64,000 nucleotides of DNA from Tillandsia leiboldiana (GCA_029204045.2 CM055076.1:23164743-23228742), one strand, 5' to 3'; positions 46,194 to 57,200 are shown, numbered from the stretch's first letter. The notes: a model not told the origin generated them from the sequence alone. Made by a program: numbers and translations.

Positions 46194-47588
46194 TGTAGGT
46201 TTTTAAGGATCCACAAGGATCTAAATAGGTACTATCAAACAACTAGAGGGGGGGTGAATAGGTGTAATACTTATAAAACCAAATCTCAGTGCAAAATAAA
46301 AACCAATGCGGAAAATAAACAGCACACCAAGATATACGTGGAAACTCCAATCCAGGAGAAAAACCACGGGACCAACACGCAATAACAATCCACTAAGAAT
46401 AGAAGAATAACAAGGTGATACTGACTCCACGGACTCAAACCCCTCCTTCAGCTTCTTCGGATCTTGCGCTCACCGATTGGATGTCCACGCAATAACAATC
46501 CACTAAGAAAAGAAGAATAACAAGGTGATTACCGTCTCCACGGATTTAACCCCTCCTTCAACTTCTTCGGACCTTGCGCTCCAACGATTTTGCACGTCTA
46601 CTGCACACGTTCGAATCCACGAACGCCACTCGAATCCACGAGCACACTTTTCGAATCCACGACACGCCTTTAGCACACCGAATCCACGATGCCACGTCGA
46701 ATCCACGACGCAAACTCAGCCGGTAAGAAAATTGGCTTCGATGGTGATCCTTTGCTTAGATTATCAATGAAGATCCATGGGAAAAATCTCTAAGCAAAGA
46801 TTAAATCAATTCGACAAAAGATATGTTCTTGAAAGAACCGTCGAATTGACCTAAAAGAGGCTATAAAGAAGAAAGATAAAAACCTAGCCTCTAGGGTTGC
46901 TCTCAAGTGTTTTATAAAATAATCGGCCTTGCTCCCCACGTTTTTGAGAAACCCTAAATGTCTATTTATAGTTTAGAAACCTTTGGAAAGAGATAAGAAT
47001 CAAAAACTTACCTTATCTGAAAATTTTACGGACGGCGATCCGGATCGGATTTACTGCGATCCGGATCGTCGTAGCGTGATAGACAATTCCAGAAAACCAA
47101 GGGTTCGGGATCCGGATTGAACTTCCCGATCCGGATCGTTCATGAATTTCAGCAACATCCAATGTTCGGGATCCGGATCAGAATAGGCTTGGATCCGGAT
47201 TGGATTTGCACATGAACTAATACCCTTCGGGATCCGGATTGGATCATCTGATCCGGATCCTGAACATGTCCCATGTCCAATTTTTGATTTTTATGCAATT
47301 AAAAATTCTTCCAAGTGTTTCTACACTATAAGAAAGTATTCGGATCACCAAAATTATTTAGTTAACCATACCTGATCCTTTTGAATACTTTCTTCTTGAG
47401 ATTGATGTAACTGATCCACAATTCTTCAACTTCAATCTTCAAGACTCAAGACACTGAGTGTCAACTTGAGCTTTTGTTGAATCTTCTCTAAGTCTTTGAT
47501 TGCTGATTGACAATTTGATCCCTTTAAGACTCCGACTCAACTCACTGACTTGACTCACGAAATATGCCAACACCAAAATGCCGTAACA
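46194..47588 (-). repeat. 5' LTR of C1
   Basis: 1395 bp, TGTAGGTTTTTAAGG to GCCGTAACA, near-identical to the 3' LTR, including the internal 110-bp duplication and the palindrome cluster. Confidence 0.92.
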
Positions 47589-47593
47589 TCATC

Positions 47594-47817
47594 CGACCCA
47601 TGGCCTCCTTCTGGCGCCGTGAAGCCTCCTCCTGGCGCCGAGAAGCCTCCTCCTGGCGCTGAGAAGCCTCCTCCTGGCGTCGGACAGCCTCTGACATCAG
47701 GGCCAACTGGGTACGAAGCTCCTGCGCCTCACCCTGTTGTCCCTGTCCCGAGTCCTCCTGCTCGGGCTCAGGGGAAGAAGGCTGCGAACGCGTCAGCATC
47801 CTGCGCCGCGGAGGCAT
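47594..47817 (-). pseudogene. Gypsy gag N-terminus (element B)
   Basis: It starts with MPPRRRMLTRSQ at 47817, then has an acidic/Gln stretch and a four-fold heptapeptide repeat (RRQEEAS). It continues across the C1 insertion into 41204. The start lies about 280 bp inside the PBS. Confidence 0.85.
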
Positions 47818-48094
47818 CGCTCGCACCTGAGAAAGAAGAAGAACAATCAGAACCAAAACAACACTCGACCCAATCTAGCGAAAGTCAAAAGCATGTCCCA
47901 CTTGCTGTAGCACTATGTTGTCTGCAGCCAACAAAGTCGCCACAAAGAGAAGACATGTCGATCACTCATCCCATCCCTTGGGTGAGTTTAGAACCCAATC
48001 AGGACTCTCGCTAAAAATCACGGCTCTCACGTGAGTCGTCCTAGGGTCCAACCACAAGCCTAGGGTTTCTAAGTCCTCAATGACTTACATCCTA

Positions 48095-48107
48095 GGCTCT
48101 GATACCA
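48095..48107 (-). promoter_or_regulatory. PBS of element B (tRNA-Met)
   Basis: Minus strand TGGTATCAGAGCC, 8 bases from the LTR that starts at 48116. Confidence 0.85.
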
Positions 48108-48115
48108 CTCTAATA

Positions 48116-49135
48116 TGTCACGCCCCGGCGTCGAAACTGCGACCCGGGCTCGCTAACAGATCCGCCGCCCACACGGGAAGCCCCGTATAGACGTAGCGAC
48201 TAACCTGCAAAAGAACAACTACACTATACAGATATCAGAGCTGAAAAATAAACTGCTGAAAATAAATAGATACAACACCACAAATATACAACCCAAGTCC
48301 TCACAAATACATAAGTCTCTCAAAGTAAAAGAAAAAATATACATGATAAGTCCCAAAAGGAAACCCTGACAGTACTAAAACATCACCAAAATAGGGTACA
48401 TCTACTCTCTCTCTGGAAGACGACTGGTAGGGATCTAGCTCGCGACTCCCTTACCTCAATCAGCAGAATCAGCAGCTGGAGCAGTAGGAACAGTAGTAGA
48501 AGTCCCTGGGAAAAAAGACACCACAGTGGGTGTGAGAACTACATCCCACAGTAGTTCTCAGTGGGTACCGCCAACAAGCCCGACGGTCTGCCCACTAAGT
48601 CTACTAGAGGCATAAAGTAACAAATGCAGTGCTGAAAGGAATCGCTGGAAAAATAAACTCTACTGCTACTATGCCTCTATCTAGATGCTCAAGGAGTGGA
48701 ACAGAAGGGGACATGATGCATATACTATCCTTCAACTCAAGTCACCCAATCTACACTGACTACCACATAGGGTCCAGTCAAACCTGCGCCTACCTACTGC
48801 CGTTACATCCAAAAAGGACCGGACTTACGTAGGGAGTCCGTGACTGCCAAAACTGGCCCAACCAGAGGGACTGCGTCGACAAGTCGCGATAGCAAATATC
48901 AGGCCCAGCTCCAGATTGGCACTCGAGGGGCGCGACCCCACCGAGGAAAGTATCCGCGCATCTCTGTTGAGCTCAAATGTGGCTCATGCAGGCTATAGTC
49001 CAAATCCTCGATCAACAAGATCGACAGTAACCAACAATACCCTCACTCTCTCACAGGCTGGAAAACTACACAGCCGGGACCCACCGTCAACTCTGACGGC
49101 TCCCAAAAGTGAAACACGGATCTAAAGACTGCTAC
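48116..49135 (-). repeat. 5' LTR of element B, cut by S1
   Basis: Matches 32838-33857 of the 3' LTR, ending at GACTGCTAC, where S1 begins. The remaining two thirds are displaced to the right, outside the window. Confidence 0.9.
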
Positions 49136-50415
49136 TGTTGGGTTATATGTAATAAGGATCTAAATAGGGGAAAAAACACCTAGAGGGGGGTGAATAGGTG
49201 TAAACGTATAAACACTCAAAAATCGTTGCGATAAAAACCCAATGCGGAAATAAAAATAATACGCAAGATTTTTACGTGGAAAACTCCATCACCGGAGTAA
49301 AAAAACCACGGGACCGATAACACGGCAGAAATCCACTAGAATTAAAACACGTACAAGGTGATTTACCGTACACACTTACGACTCAACCTTTTCCATACGC
49401 TCCTAGAGGATCTTCTCCGCTCGCTCCACGACGCTTCTCGAATCCACGATCTGCGCCCAACGCCGAATCCACGGCGTCCAACGTCGAATCCACGACGTCC
49501 GACCGAATCCACGGTCTTCACCCAATAGCACCCTTCGAATCCACGAACGTGCCTCGCTCCGAATCCACGAGAGCGGTTGAACCTTGAATCCACAAGGACA
49601 CGCGAATCCACGCGCCGATTTTGGGGTAAATCGTTGTTTTTGGTGGTGATGATCCGCCGAATACTTAGATCAAAGATAGATCGGAAATACCATCTAAGTA
49701 TTCATTAGTTTGATTCAACTCAAGATGTGAGTATGAAAACCTAGAATCAAACTAATCAATATAGATGAAGAAACATAGAGTATTCTCTAATGATTTTCTT
49801 TCTTCTCTATATGTGGATCTAGAGCCGTATAAGATGATATAGGAAAATGACGGCTATTTGGATTAACCCTAGAAAAAGAGTCATAGGGTCTATTTATAGG
49901 TTAGAAACCCTAGGAAGGAGATAAGAATCAAAAACCTAACATTTCTGGAAATTTTACGGACGGCGATCCGGATCGGATTTGGGCGATCCGGATTGCAGTA
50001 GCAATAAAGACGGTTTCCAGAAAATCACACGTTCGGGATCCGGATCGGATTGTCTGATCCGGATCGTTCATACAATTCAGAAAACTCAACGTTCGGGATC
50101 CGGATCGTGAGATGCTGCGATCCGGATTGAAGTATTGTATGAAACAACAACCTTCGGGATCCGGATCGCTGGCTCTGATCCGGATCCTGAACTTGTCCGA
50201 ACACCAGTTTTTGATAATTAAGCAATTAAAAACTCTTCCAGGTGTTTCTACACTACAAGAAGTATTCGGATCACCAATAAAATCTTTAGTTAAACATACC
50301 TGATCCTTTTGAATTCTTCTTTCTTGAGATTGAGTTAAATGATCCAACTTTCTTCACCTTCAATCTTCAAAACTTGAGACTTTCACGAAACTACGCTAAC
50401 TCAAATTCCGTAACA
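49136..50415 (-). repeat. 3' LTR of S1 (LTR1)
   Basis: 1280 bp, TGTTGGGTTATATG to TTCCGTAACA. It contains eight CGAATCCACG-type units at 49438-49615 (presumed transcribed part), a TATA box at 49891-49898 on minus, and a GATCCGGATC cluster at about 49962-50195 (presumed U3). Confidence 0.9.
49962..50195 (-). promoter_or_regulatory. GATCCGGATC palindrome cluster in LTR1 U3
   Basis: Eight perfect or one-mismatch copies of GATCCGGATC, mostly in pairs introduced by TTCGG, starting about 65 bp upstream of the TATA box on minus. Equivalent clusters are at 42052-42275 (C1) and 58213-58495 (LTR2). Confidence 0.7.
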
Positions 50416-51150
50416 ATCTCCCCCTTTGGCGGTTTCGTGACAAAACACAGATCCACTCAAGAAAATTCAAAAAGATATTTTTGTTGCTATCACCATACAA
50501 CAAAAATTTACAATGGAGATCCGAAAATTTAAAAACATGAGATAAACTCCTAAAACAGACTCTAGACTTAGACATCTGTACTCTCTGCACAAAGAAATCA
50601 TTCTTGACAAAAAGAGATCGTTAGATACCTCAAGAATATTTAGCATTCAAAACCTAGTACAGAGATAGAGTTTATCTGATCATCATGACATTTGAGAATT
50701 CAGATATGTAAGAGAATCATAGTCAAAAACCAACATATCTTCTATGCAATCAAAAACCAAATGTCATAAAGTGTTAGTCCAACATCAACTTGTTAGTCAT
50801 ATTACATGCCCAAATAATTAGTCGAATGCATTCAAAACAAATGAAAACCAAAAGTTGAAGTTCTACTTACTTCGATGTTCACACATTCACATTATCATTG
50901 TTCAAGTTCATTGTTCAAGTTCCCTTGATGTTCACTTACCTTGATGTTCACATCACATCATTGTTCAAGTTCATTGTCATTGTTCAAGTTCCCCTCTAAA
51001 CTCTCTCCCCCTTTTTGTCACAAACAAAGCCAAAATCACAAAAACTTTAAGGAGAGTTAAATAGAACAAAATAAAGAAACTCCTGAGAACTAAATAAGAA
51101 CAAAAACTTAAAAACCTGCAAAAGAAAGATTAGAGAAAAGAAGAAAAACT
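50416..51150 (-). other. S1 3' untranslated region with two PPT-like tracts
   Basis: The PPT (minus strand CCAAAGGGGGAGAT) abuts LTR1 at 50416. A second AAAGGGGGAGAG lies at about 51004, in the same context (a GTGACAAAAC-like phrase beside it). Short direct repeats of GTTCAAGTTC and TTGATGTTCAC occur near 50880-50990. No ORF is seen. Confidence 0.7.
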
Positions 51151-52578
51151 TTATGCAGAGTCGTCGGAGCTGATACACCCAAGCTTCTGAAACATTTTCT
51201 TGATCCGTTTGTTTATAGAAGCTTGTTCCTTCTTAACTTCTTTGATATCCTCTTTCATTTCAGCGACATCAGTAGCCATGCGCTCTTGCTCGTTTGAGAG
51301 TCGCTGTTGTTCCTTAAAGATTGAACTCACTGACGCATCATCATCAGAAGTGGATGGAGGTGCCTGCTGTGCTGGTGGAACAGGAGGAGTTTCTGCCGGT
51401 GCAGAGGTTGTCGCTCGTTGTTGTTGTGCTCGTTGCCGGTGAGGAGGTATTAAGGGTTCATCTTGTTTAGTCGATAAGGACTTCACAATTGTTGTCTCAT
51501 TAATGGTGCCCAAACTGTACATGTATGAGCTCGCGCTTGTATCGACTTTAAACTTTCTAAGGATGCGCATGATAATCATTGGGTAGGGTAGTCTCGCTGT
51601 GGGGTGAGAGTGTTCCACATACCGCGCCATCCTTGACCGAATGAGATAAGGAATATTCAAGTTTGCTCCCATCAATGCGGCCGGGTTTCCAAGAAGATAA
51701 AGGTATAACATTCTGTCCCATCGAAGAACCTTCGTATTCATGTTGGGAAGAATGTTGTAGCAGACAATGAAGTTTATATACCGATACTCTGGTCGAAGCT
51801 CTTTAGAGAAAACAGAATTTCCGGTCGACCGAGTATTTGGAAGACAAATTCCATTAACTACAGCTCTCCAGGAGTTGTCGTTTAAGCTTTGAGTTTTTAG
51901 GTAATGGAGTCCATCAGCTCTGGCTGTCATACCTAGCACAACTCCAATCAGCTGGGGTGTGACTTTGATTTTGATATTTTTAACCAAAGTGTGAAATTCT
52001 CGACGTCCATCCTCGTGATCAATCAGACTTGCAGCGTTCTGATAAAACATTCGAACTGAGTGTGGACAGTACCCAGTAGTCTCAGGGAAGTTGCAAATTT
52101 GAGCAAGACCAACTTGGTCAAACAAAGTCCCAAAAGCTACAGATCGTTCCTTCATTGGTTTGACATTGACATGTCTCTCGCCAATGCATTCCCTCTTCTC
52201 AAAATCCTTGATTCTTTCGGAGCTGATGAAGTCTTGTGGAGGAGGCTGGCTAGCAACTGGTTCCTCAATGGTAATTCCCTGAGCACTGCCTCTTTTTCTT
52301 GCACCAGTTTTTCTTTTTGTTCCAATTGGACTTGGTTCCATAGGGGCTTTTCCTTTTTCAGCTGCAGTAGGTTTTGAAGCTTCAGCAGTTGCTTTCCCTT
52401 TGGAGACAATGGGAGCAGCTTGCTCGATTTCGATGTTATCCCAGTCGATCGATTCTGTCTCTGATTCAGTGTCGGAATCAACCTTAGTCTTCTTTGCTTT
52501 CTTAGCCTTCTTAGGCTTGGCAGTATCCTTGACATGTACCATGGCAGCAAGTAGGAAAATAATCCAAGTGATCACCAT
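51151..52578 (-). CDS. Env-like third ORF of S1
   Basis: 475 residues, no stop or frameshift. Residues 1-15 are hydrophobic (MVITWIIFLLAAMVH), a possible signal anchor. Then comes a lysine-rich segment (KPKKAKKAKKTK) and an acidic stretch. The central part, about residues 118-365 (from FISSERIKDFEKRECIGERH), resembles the plant 'putative plant transposon protein' domain found in LTR elements. Then a Pro/Gln-rich linker, a C-terminal coiled coil (about 418-465) and the end SSDDSA. Its position between pol and the 3' LTR is that of the env-like ORF of Sireviruses; no fusion or receptor function is implied. Upstream lie a leader intron and a promoter-like cluster. An alternative start at Met13 would drop the hydrophobic segment, but its conservation in S2 argues for Met1. 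Confidence 0.8.
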   Translation of the reverse strand: MVITWIIFLLAAMVHVKDTAKPKKAKKAKKTKVDSDTESETESIDWDNIEIEQAAPIVSKGKATAEASKPTAAEKGKAPMEPSPIGTKRKTGARKRGSAQGITIEEPVASQPPPQDFISSERIKDFEKRECIGERHVNVKPMKERSVAFGTLFDQVGLAQICNFPETTGYCPHSVRMFYQNAASLIDHEDGRREFHTLVKNIKIKVTPQLIGVVLGMTARADGLHYLKTQSLNDNSWRAVVNGICLPNTRSTGNSVFSKELRPEYRYINFIVCYNILPNMNTKVLRWDRMLYLYLLGNPAALMGANLNIPYLIRSRMARYVEHSHPTARLPYPMIIMRILRKFKVDTSASSYMYSLGTINETTIVKSLSTKQDEPLIPPHRQRAQQQRATTSAPAETPPVPPAQQAPPSTSDDDASVSSIFKEQQRLSNEQERMATDVAEMKEDIKEVKKEQASINKRIKKMFQKLGCISSDDSA

Positions 52579-52603
52579 TTTGATTGCTAGTGAAAAATGT
52601 ATC

Positions 52604-52987
52604 CTGTGAAGACCAACTCAAGAACACATGAAAAATTGTTAATTTTCAAAAATTTGAAAAATTGTACCCAAACAATCATAATCATGTAGAGAGACTAAGA
52701 ATCAAATTAGTTTTGCAAAAGGACTTTTAAAAATAGATCAATTGCATGATTTACGAAAATCCTTATTATATGCCCTAAAACCGAAATTTTAGAAATCGAA
52801 GCCTAAAAATCCGTTAATCAGGAGAATACCTAGCATATAATCAAAACTAATCTACCCAGAGTTCTTATTTCAAAAGAAATTTGATCAAAAACCATCCACA
52901 AACAAAGTTGATCCAAGAAATTCATCACGTTTGAGGAGGAAAAGAGAAAAACGGTGAAAAACCGAGATTTTGATCAATAAAACTTGC
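52604..52987 (-). other. Predicted 384-nt leader intron before the S1 env-like ORF
   Basis: Minus strand donor CCAA/GCAAGTTTT at 52987 (GC-AG type; S2 has GTAAGTTTT) and acceptor TCTTCACAG/G at 52604. It leaves a 25-nt exon before the ATG at 52578. The length is identical in S2. Confidence 0.55.
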
Positions 52988-53102
52988 TTGGAGTTGAAGA
53001 ACTTGAGTTTGAAAGCTTCCAGGAAGGATGAAATCTAGAGAGAGAGGCTCTGGAAACTTTGGAACAAAAGATTGGAGTAAAAGAAATCAAAACCCTTTTG
53101 TT

Positions 53103-53272
53103 CTTTATAAAACCCTAGCCGCGATCCGGATCAGTTCATGATTGCGATCCGGATCGGCTGCCCGCAGTGAGAAACTGCGTTCGGGATCCGGATTGGCAGG
53201 TCCAATCCGGATCGTCAGCCCGCAGAAGAATACCTGCGTTCGGGATCCGGATCATCTTGCCCGATCCGGATC
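53103..53272 (-). promoter_or_regulatory. Internal U3-like promoter upstream of the S1 env-like ORF
   Basis: Six GATCCGGATC-type palindromes, in pairs, at 53123-53272, followed on minus by CTAGGGTTT and a TATA box (TATAAAG, 53103-53109). The LTR has the same order of palindromes, CTAGGGTTT and TATA. A transcript starting about 30 bp downstream would carry a leader of about 110 nt, the intron and the ORF. This is inferred from motif order, not measured. Confidence 0.55.
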
Positions 53273-54212
53273 GGCTCCAACTTTTTCTTTAGAAAATTTC
53301 AGAGAAATTCAAGAAAAACCAGAAAAAGATTGTAAGCACAAATGTGTATCAACTTTAAACAAAAATCATCGTTTCATACAACAAGAATTAGATTATGCCA
53401 AATCTATCAATAATATCCAAAAATGAAACGAGAATTTACAAGAATTAAATCCCTTAAAGTTGAACACCTTCAATTACATCTAACTTGATCTTATGAGTAA
53501 TGCCTTTATCAAATCATCAATTCAGTAAAGAAAATGAAATACAAAGATCAATAGATGTTTGAAATCCCAAATATAGTAGATAATGTATCTAGACAATCTG
53601 TTGAAGAGAGTGGCTCTTTGAGCATCTTTCTTTAAAAACCCACCTTATACCAACCTTGAAATTTGACGGAGTCAAGTATTTCAACATGCATTTTACTTAA
53701 TCAAAATTTGAACAACCATGCTTAGTATACATGTGGTAGCTGCACACAATACTCGGACGACCGAGGTGGTAGCTCTTTCCTCCATGTGGTGGTAGTTTTC
53801 ACACTCCTCATTGGGATGTAACTCTTTCCACATCTTTTGAGCATTTTACTTTTTCTATGACTCCCCCTCAATTGGCTATCAATTATTTAAGATATAAAGT
53901 ATTCAACCAAAAATTGATCTCGATTTCATACTCGACTAAACAGTCAAATAAGATAATGACTATACCAAGAGATCATTGAGAGAGAGAAATTGACTTTGAT
54001 CACTCAGAAGATGATTTAATTAACATAAATGATCATTGCAACAGTGAAATATTATGATGGCAAAAGCATAATGAATTTCTAAATGTGCGAAAAGATGCAA
54101 TTAAAGTCAATTATGATCTATGCTCAATTAATGTCCTATGTACAAACATAGATAATGAACAAAACAAAAACAAATACAAAACCTATCCTAAGCAAAGGTT
54201 TCAAAAAGAAGT
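53273..54212 (-). other. Conserved non-coding spacer between pol and env promoter (S1)
   Basis: The block 53600-53850 (AGTGGCTCTTTGAGCATCTT, CCCACCTTATACCAACC, then ATGTGGTAGC and ATGTGGTGGTAG phrases) recurs in C1 and S2. No ORF is seen. Confidence 0.65.
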
Positions 54213-57200
54213 TTATTTCAAGGAAAGCATTCCAATTGCTTTTCGTAAATGAATAAAACGTTTTTGATCCAAAGGTTTTGTTAAAAAGTCAGCCAATTGA
54301 TCCTCAGTTGAAATATATGAAAGTTGAAGAGTATTTGATTCAACTAGCTCTCTAAGAAAATGATATCTAAGTTCAATATGTTTTGTTCTAGAGTGCAACA
54401 CAGGGTTTTTAGAAATGTTAATTGCACTTGTGTTGTCACAAAGAATTGTTACCGAAGATGCTGAAATGCGGAAGTCGCTCAATACGCTTTTCATCCAAAT
54501 GAGTTGAGTTGAGCAACTTCCAGCTGAAATGTATTCCGCTTCGGCAGTCGAGAGTGCTATGCAATTCTGCTTTTTACTGTGCCATGCAACAAGGCAATGG
54601 CCAAGATAGAAGCATGCACCACTCGTGCTTTTCCGATCATCCACTGATCCTGCCCAATCGGCATCTGAGTATCCAACAATATTCAGACTTGTTCCCATAG
54701 GATACCAAATTCCGAAATTAATTGATCCTTTGATGTACCGGATGATCCGTTTCACCGCTTTCAGGTGAACCTCCTTTGGTGCTGATTGATATCTCGCGCA
54801 AATCCCAACACTAAAGGATATATCCGGGCGACTAGCCGTGAGGTAAAGTAGACTTCCAATCATACTTCTATACAGTTTCTCGTCTACATTCTCACTATGT
54901 GATTCACTTCCAAGTCCCTTGTGGCTAGTTCCCATTGGAGTTGGAAAATCTTTACAATTTTCTAGATCAAACTTTTTGACCAACTCCATTGCATACTTGG
55001 ATTGACTCAAGTGAATACCTTCATCATTTTGTTTAATTTGCAATCCAAGAAAATAAGTCAATTCGCCCATCATGGACATCTCAAATTCGCTTTCCATGGT
55101 CTCCGCGAATTTAGAAGCATCATTATCTCTTGTTGCGCCAAATACAATGTCATCGACATAGATTTGTGCTACAATGAAATTGCTTTGATAATGCATCACA
55201 AAGAGAGTCCTATCAGCTCCCCCTCGAGTATAGCCCTTCTCCAAAAGGTGCTTTGTTAACCTTTCGTACCATACTCGCGGTGCTTGTTTCAGACCGTAAA
55301 GAGCCTTTTTCAAACGAAAAACATGGTTAGGTTGTTTATGATCTACAAAACCTTTCGGTTGAGCCACATAAACTTCCTCATTTAAAAAACCATTTAGAAA
55401 TGTGCTCTTAACGTCCATTTGAAATAATTTGATTTTAAAATGACAAGCAATAGCAAATAGTATACGAATGGACTCGAGTCTAGCTACAGGGGCGAATGTT
55501 TCGTCAAAGTCTATACCTTCTACTTGAGAATAACCTTGAGCAACTAATCGTGCCTTGTTCCTGATGATAGTACCATCCTCATTTTTCTTGTTCTTGAAGA
55601 TCCATTTGGTACCTATCACATTATGTTGCTTTGGAGGCTTCGTTAATTCCCAGACTTTGTTTCGCTCAAATTGATGGAGCTCTTCCTGCATTGCTTTAAT
55701 CCAGTAGTCATCCTGAAGAGCTTCATCTATGTTCTTTGGTTCGATTAAAGATACGTAGCAAGCGAATCCACAAACCAACTGCTTCCGAGTTCTAACTCCT
55801 TCTTGTGGATCTCCAATGATGTTCGATTCCGGATGATCCTTGGAGATTCGTAATGTTTGTTGAAACGGAGTACTCGGAGATACATGAGATGATTCATGCA
55901 CATCAGATAAACTAGAAGAGCCATTAGATGCATCATTAATATTGGAAGTATTATCATGAGAAGATGCACTAGCAGGAGAATCATCATCTAGAGAGATATC
56001 GAGGGTAGATTTTCCAGATCCAAAGTGAAAAGCTTCATCTACTTTAACATTTATAGATTCTACGATCGTCTTAGATTCAATGTTAAATACTCGATATGCT
56101 CTGCTATTCGTAGAATAACCCAAAAAGATCCCTTCATCACTTCGAGAGTCGAACTTTCCAAGATTTTCACGGTCACGTAAAATGTAACATCGACTCCCGA
56201 AGATACGAAAGTATTTGATATCCGGTTTTCTACTAAACCACAGCTCATATGGTGTATTTAAAGTTCCTGGGCGCAAGTAAACTCTATTAATGACATAGAC
56301 AGCGGTGTTCACGGCTTCAGCCCAAAAATGTAGCGGTAAATTCCGGCTATGAAGCATCACACGCGCCATCTCTTGTACAACCCCGTTTTTGCGCTCAACA
56401 ACACCATTCTGCTGAGGTGTATAGGGTGCCGAGAATTCATGTTTAATGCCATTTGAAGTGCAAAAATCAATGAATTTTGAATTTATGAATTCTCCGCCTC
56501 TATCACTTCTAACACGAATGATCTTTTCATTCTTTTCAATCATAATACGATGGCAAATCTCATGAAAAGAGTCAAACGTATCAGCTTTCTCTTTTAAAAA
56601 TGCTACCCAAGAAAACCTAGAGAAATCATCAACCAATAAGAAAATGTACCATTTACCTCCCAAGGATGGTTGACGGGTCGGCCCCATTAAATCCATGTGC
56701 AAAAGTTCCAAGGGCCGTTTGTACCAACGTGGTTCAAGTTCTTGTGTGCAGTCCTAGACTGTTTACCCTTTTGGCAACCACCACACACAACGTTTTGTTT
56801 AAATAAAAGTTTTGGAACCCCCTTGACCACGTCCTTGTTTGAAATTCTAGTAAGTTCCTTAAAATTTAAGTGACCTAGCCTTTCATGCCAAAGAGTTTCA
56901 TTATTCAAAGCGGTTAAGTTACAATTTTCAGAAAATTTATTAGGAACAACATAACAATTGTTTTCAGATCTAACCCCTTTTAAAAAGAAGACATGGTCCT
57001 TATCAGTTACAACGCATTCAACAGATGAAAAGTTAACTGAAAAACCATTGTCGCAAAGTTGACTTATGCTTATGAGGTTAGTCTTAAGGCCATCAACAAA
57101 TAAGACGTTTTTCAAAATCGGGCCATCTGGAATGGCTACCGTCCCTTTTCCAACAATTTTGGAAGATCGACCGTCTCCGAAAACAACGTGTCCTCCGGAG

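Larger units (their letters stand above)
41205..47588 (-). mobile_element. Copia element C1: gag-only, Sirevirus-like, recent
   Basis: Flanked by perfect TCATC duplications (41200-41204 and 47589-47593) inside element B gag. LTRs are 41205-42600 and 46194-47588. The interior holds a PBS (46180-46191), gag (44198-46159), about 1.6 kb of non-coding sequence and a PPT next to 42600. Protease, integrase, RT and RNase H are missing altogether. The LTR phrase CTAGAGGGGGGGTGAATAGG and non-coding blocks are shared with S1 and S2, so C1 is a deletion derivative of the same group. The two LTRs differ at under 20 positions by eye. Confidence 0.92.
32838..49135 (-). mobile_element. Gypsy (chromovirus-type) element B, internally deleted and multiply invaded
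   Basis: In element order (right to left): 5' LTR (48116-49135, cut by S1), PBS (48095-48107), gag, zinc knuckles, protease, integrase end with chromodomain, PPT, 3' LTR (32838-35792). RT, RNase H and the front of integrase are deleted at about 36659. Gag is cut by C1 (41205-47588) and by solo LTR-C (37120-40231). It inserted into the E LTR directly after CACCAACCT. The far end of its right LTR should lie beyond S1/S2. Confidence 0.9.

Noticed and set aside
49430..49620. CRISPR-like array from the repeated CGAATCCACG units
   Set aside because: Units are short, spacers irregular and similar, and the array is inside plant LTRs.
54509..55259. Plus-strand ORFs of 63-85 codons
   Set aside because: Antisense shadows of copia RNase H and RT; the same shadows recur over S2 pol at 62077-62827.
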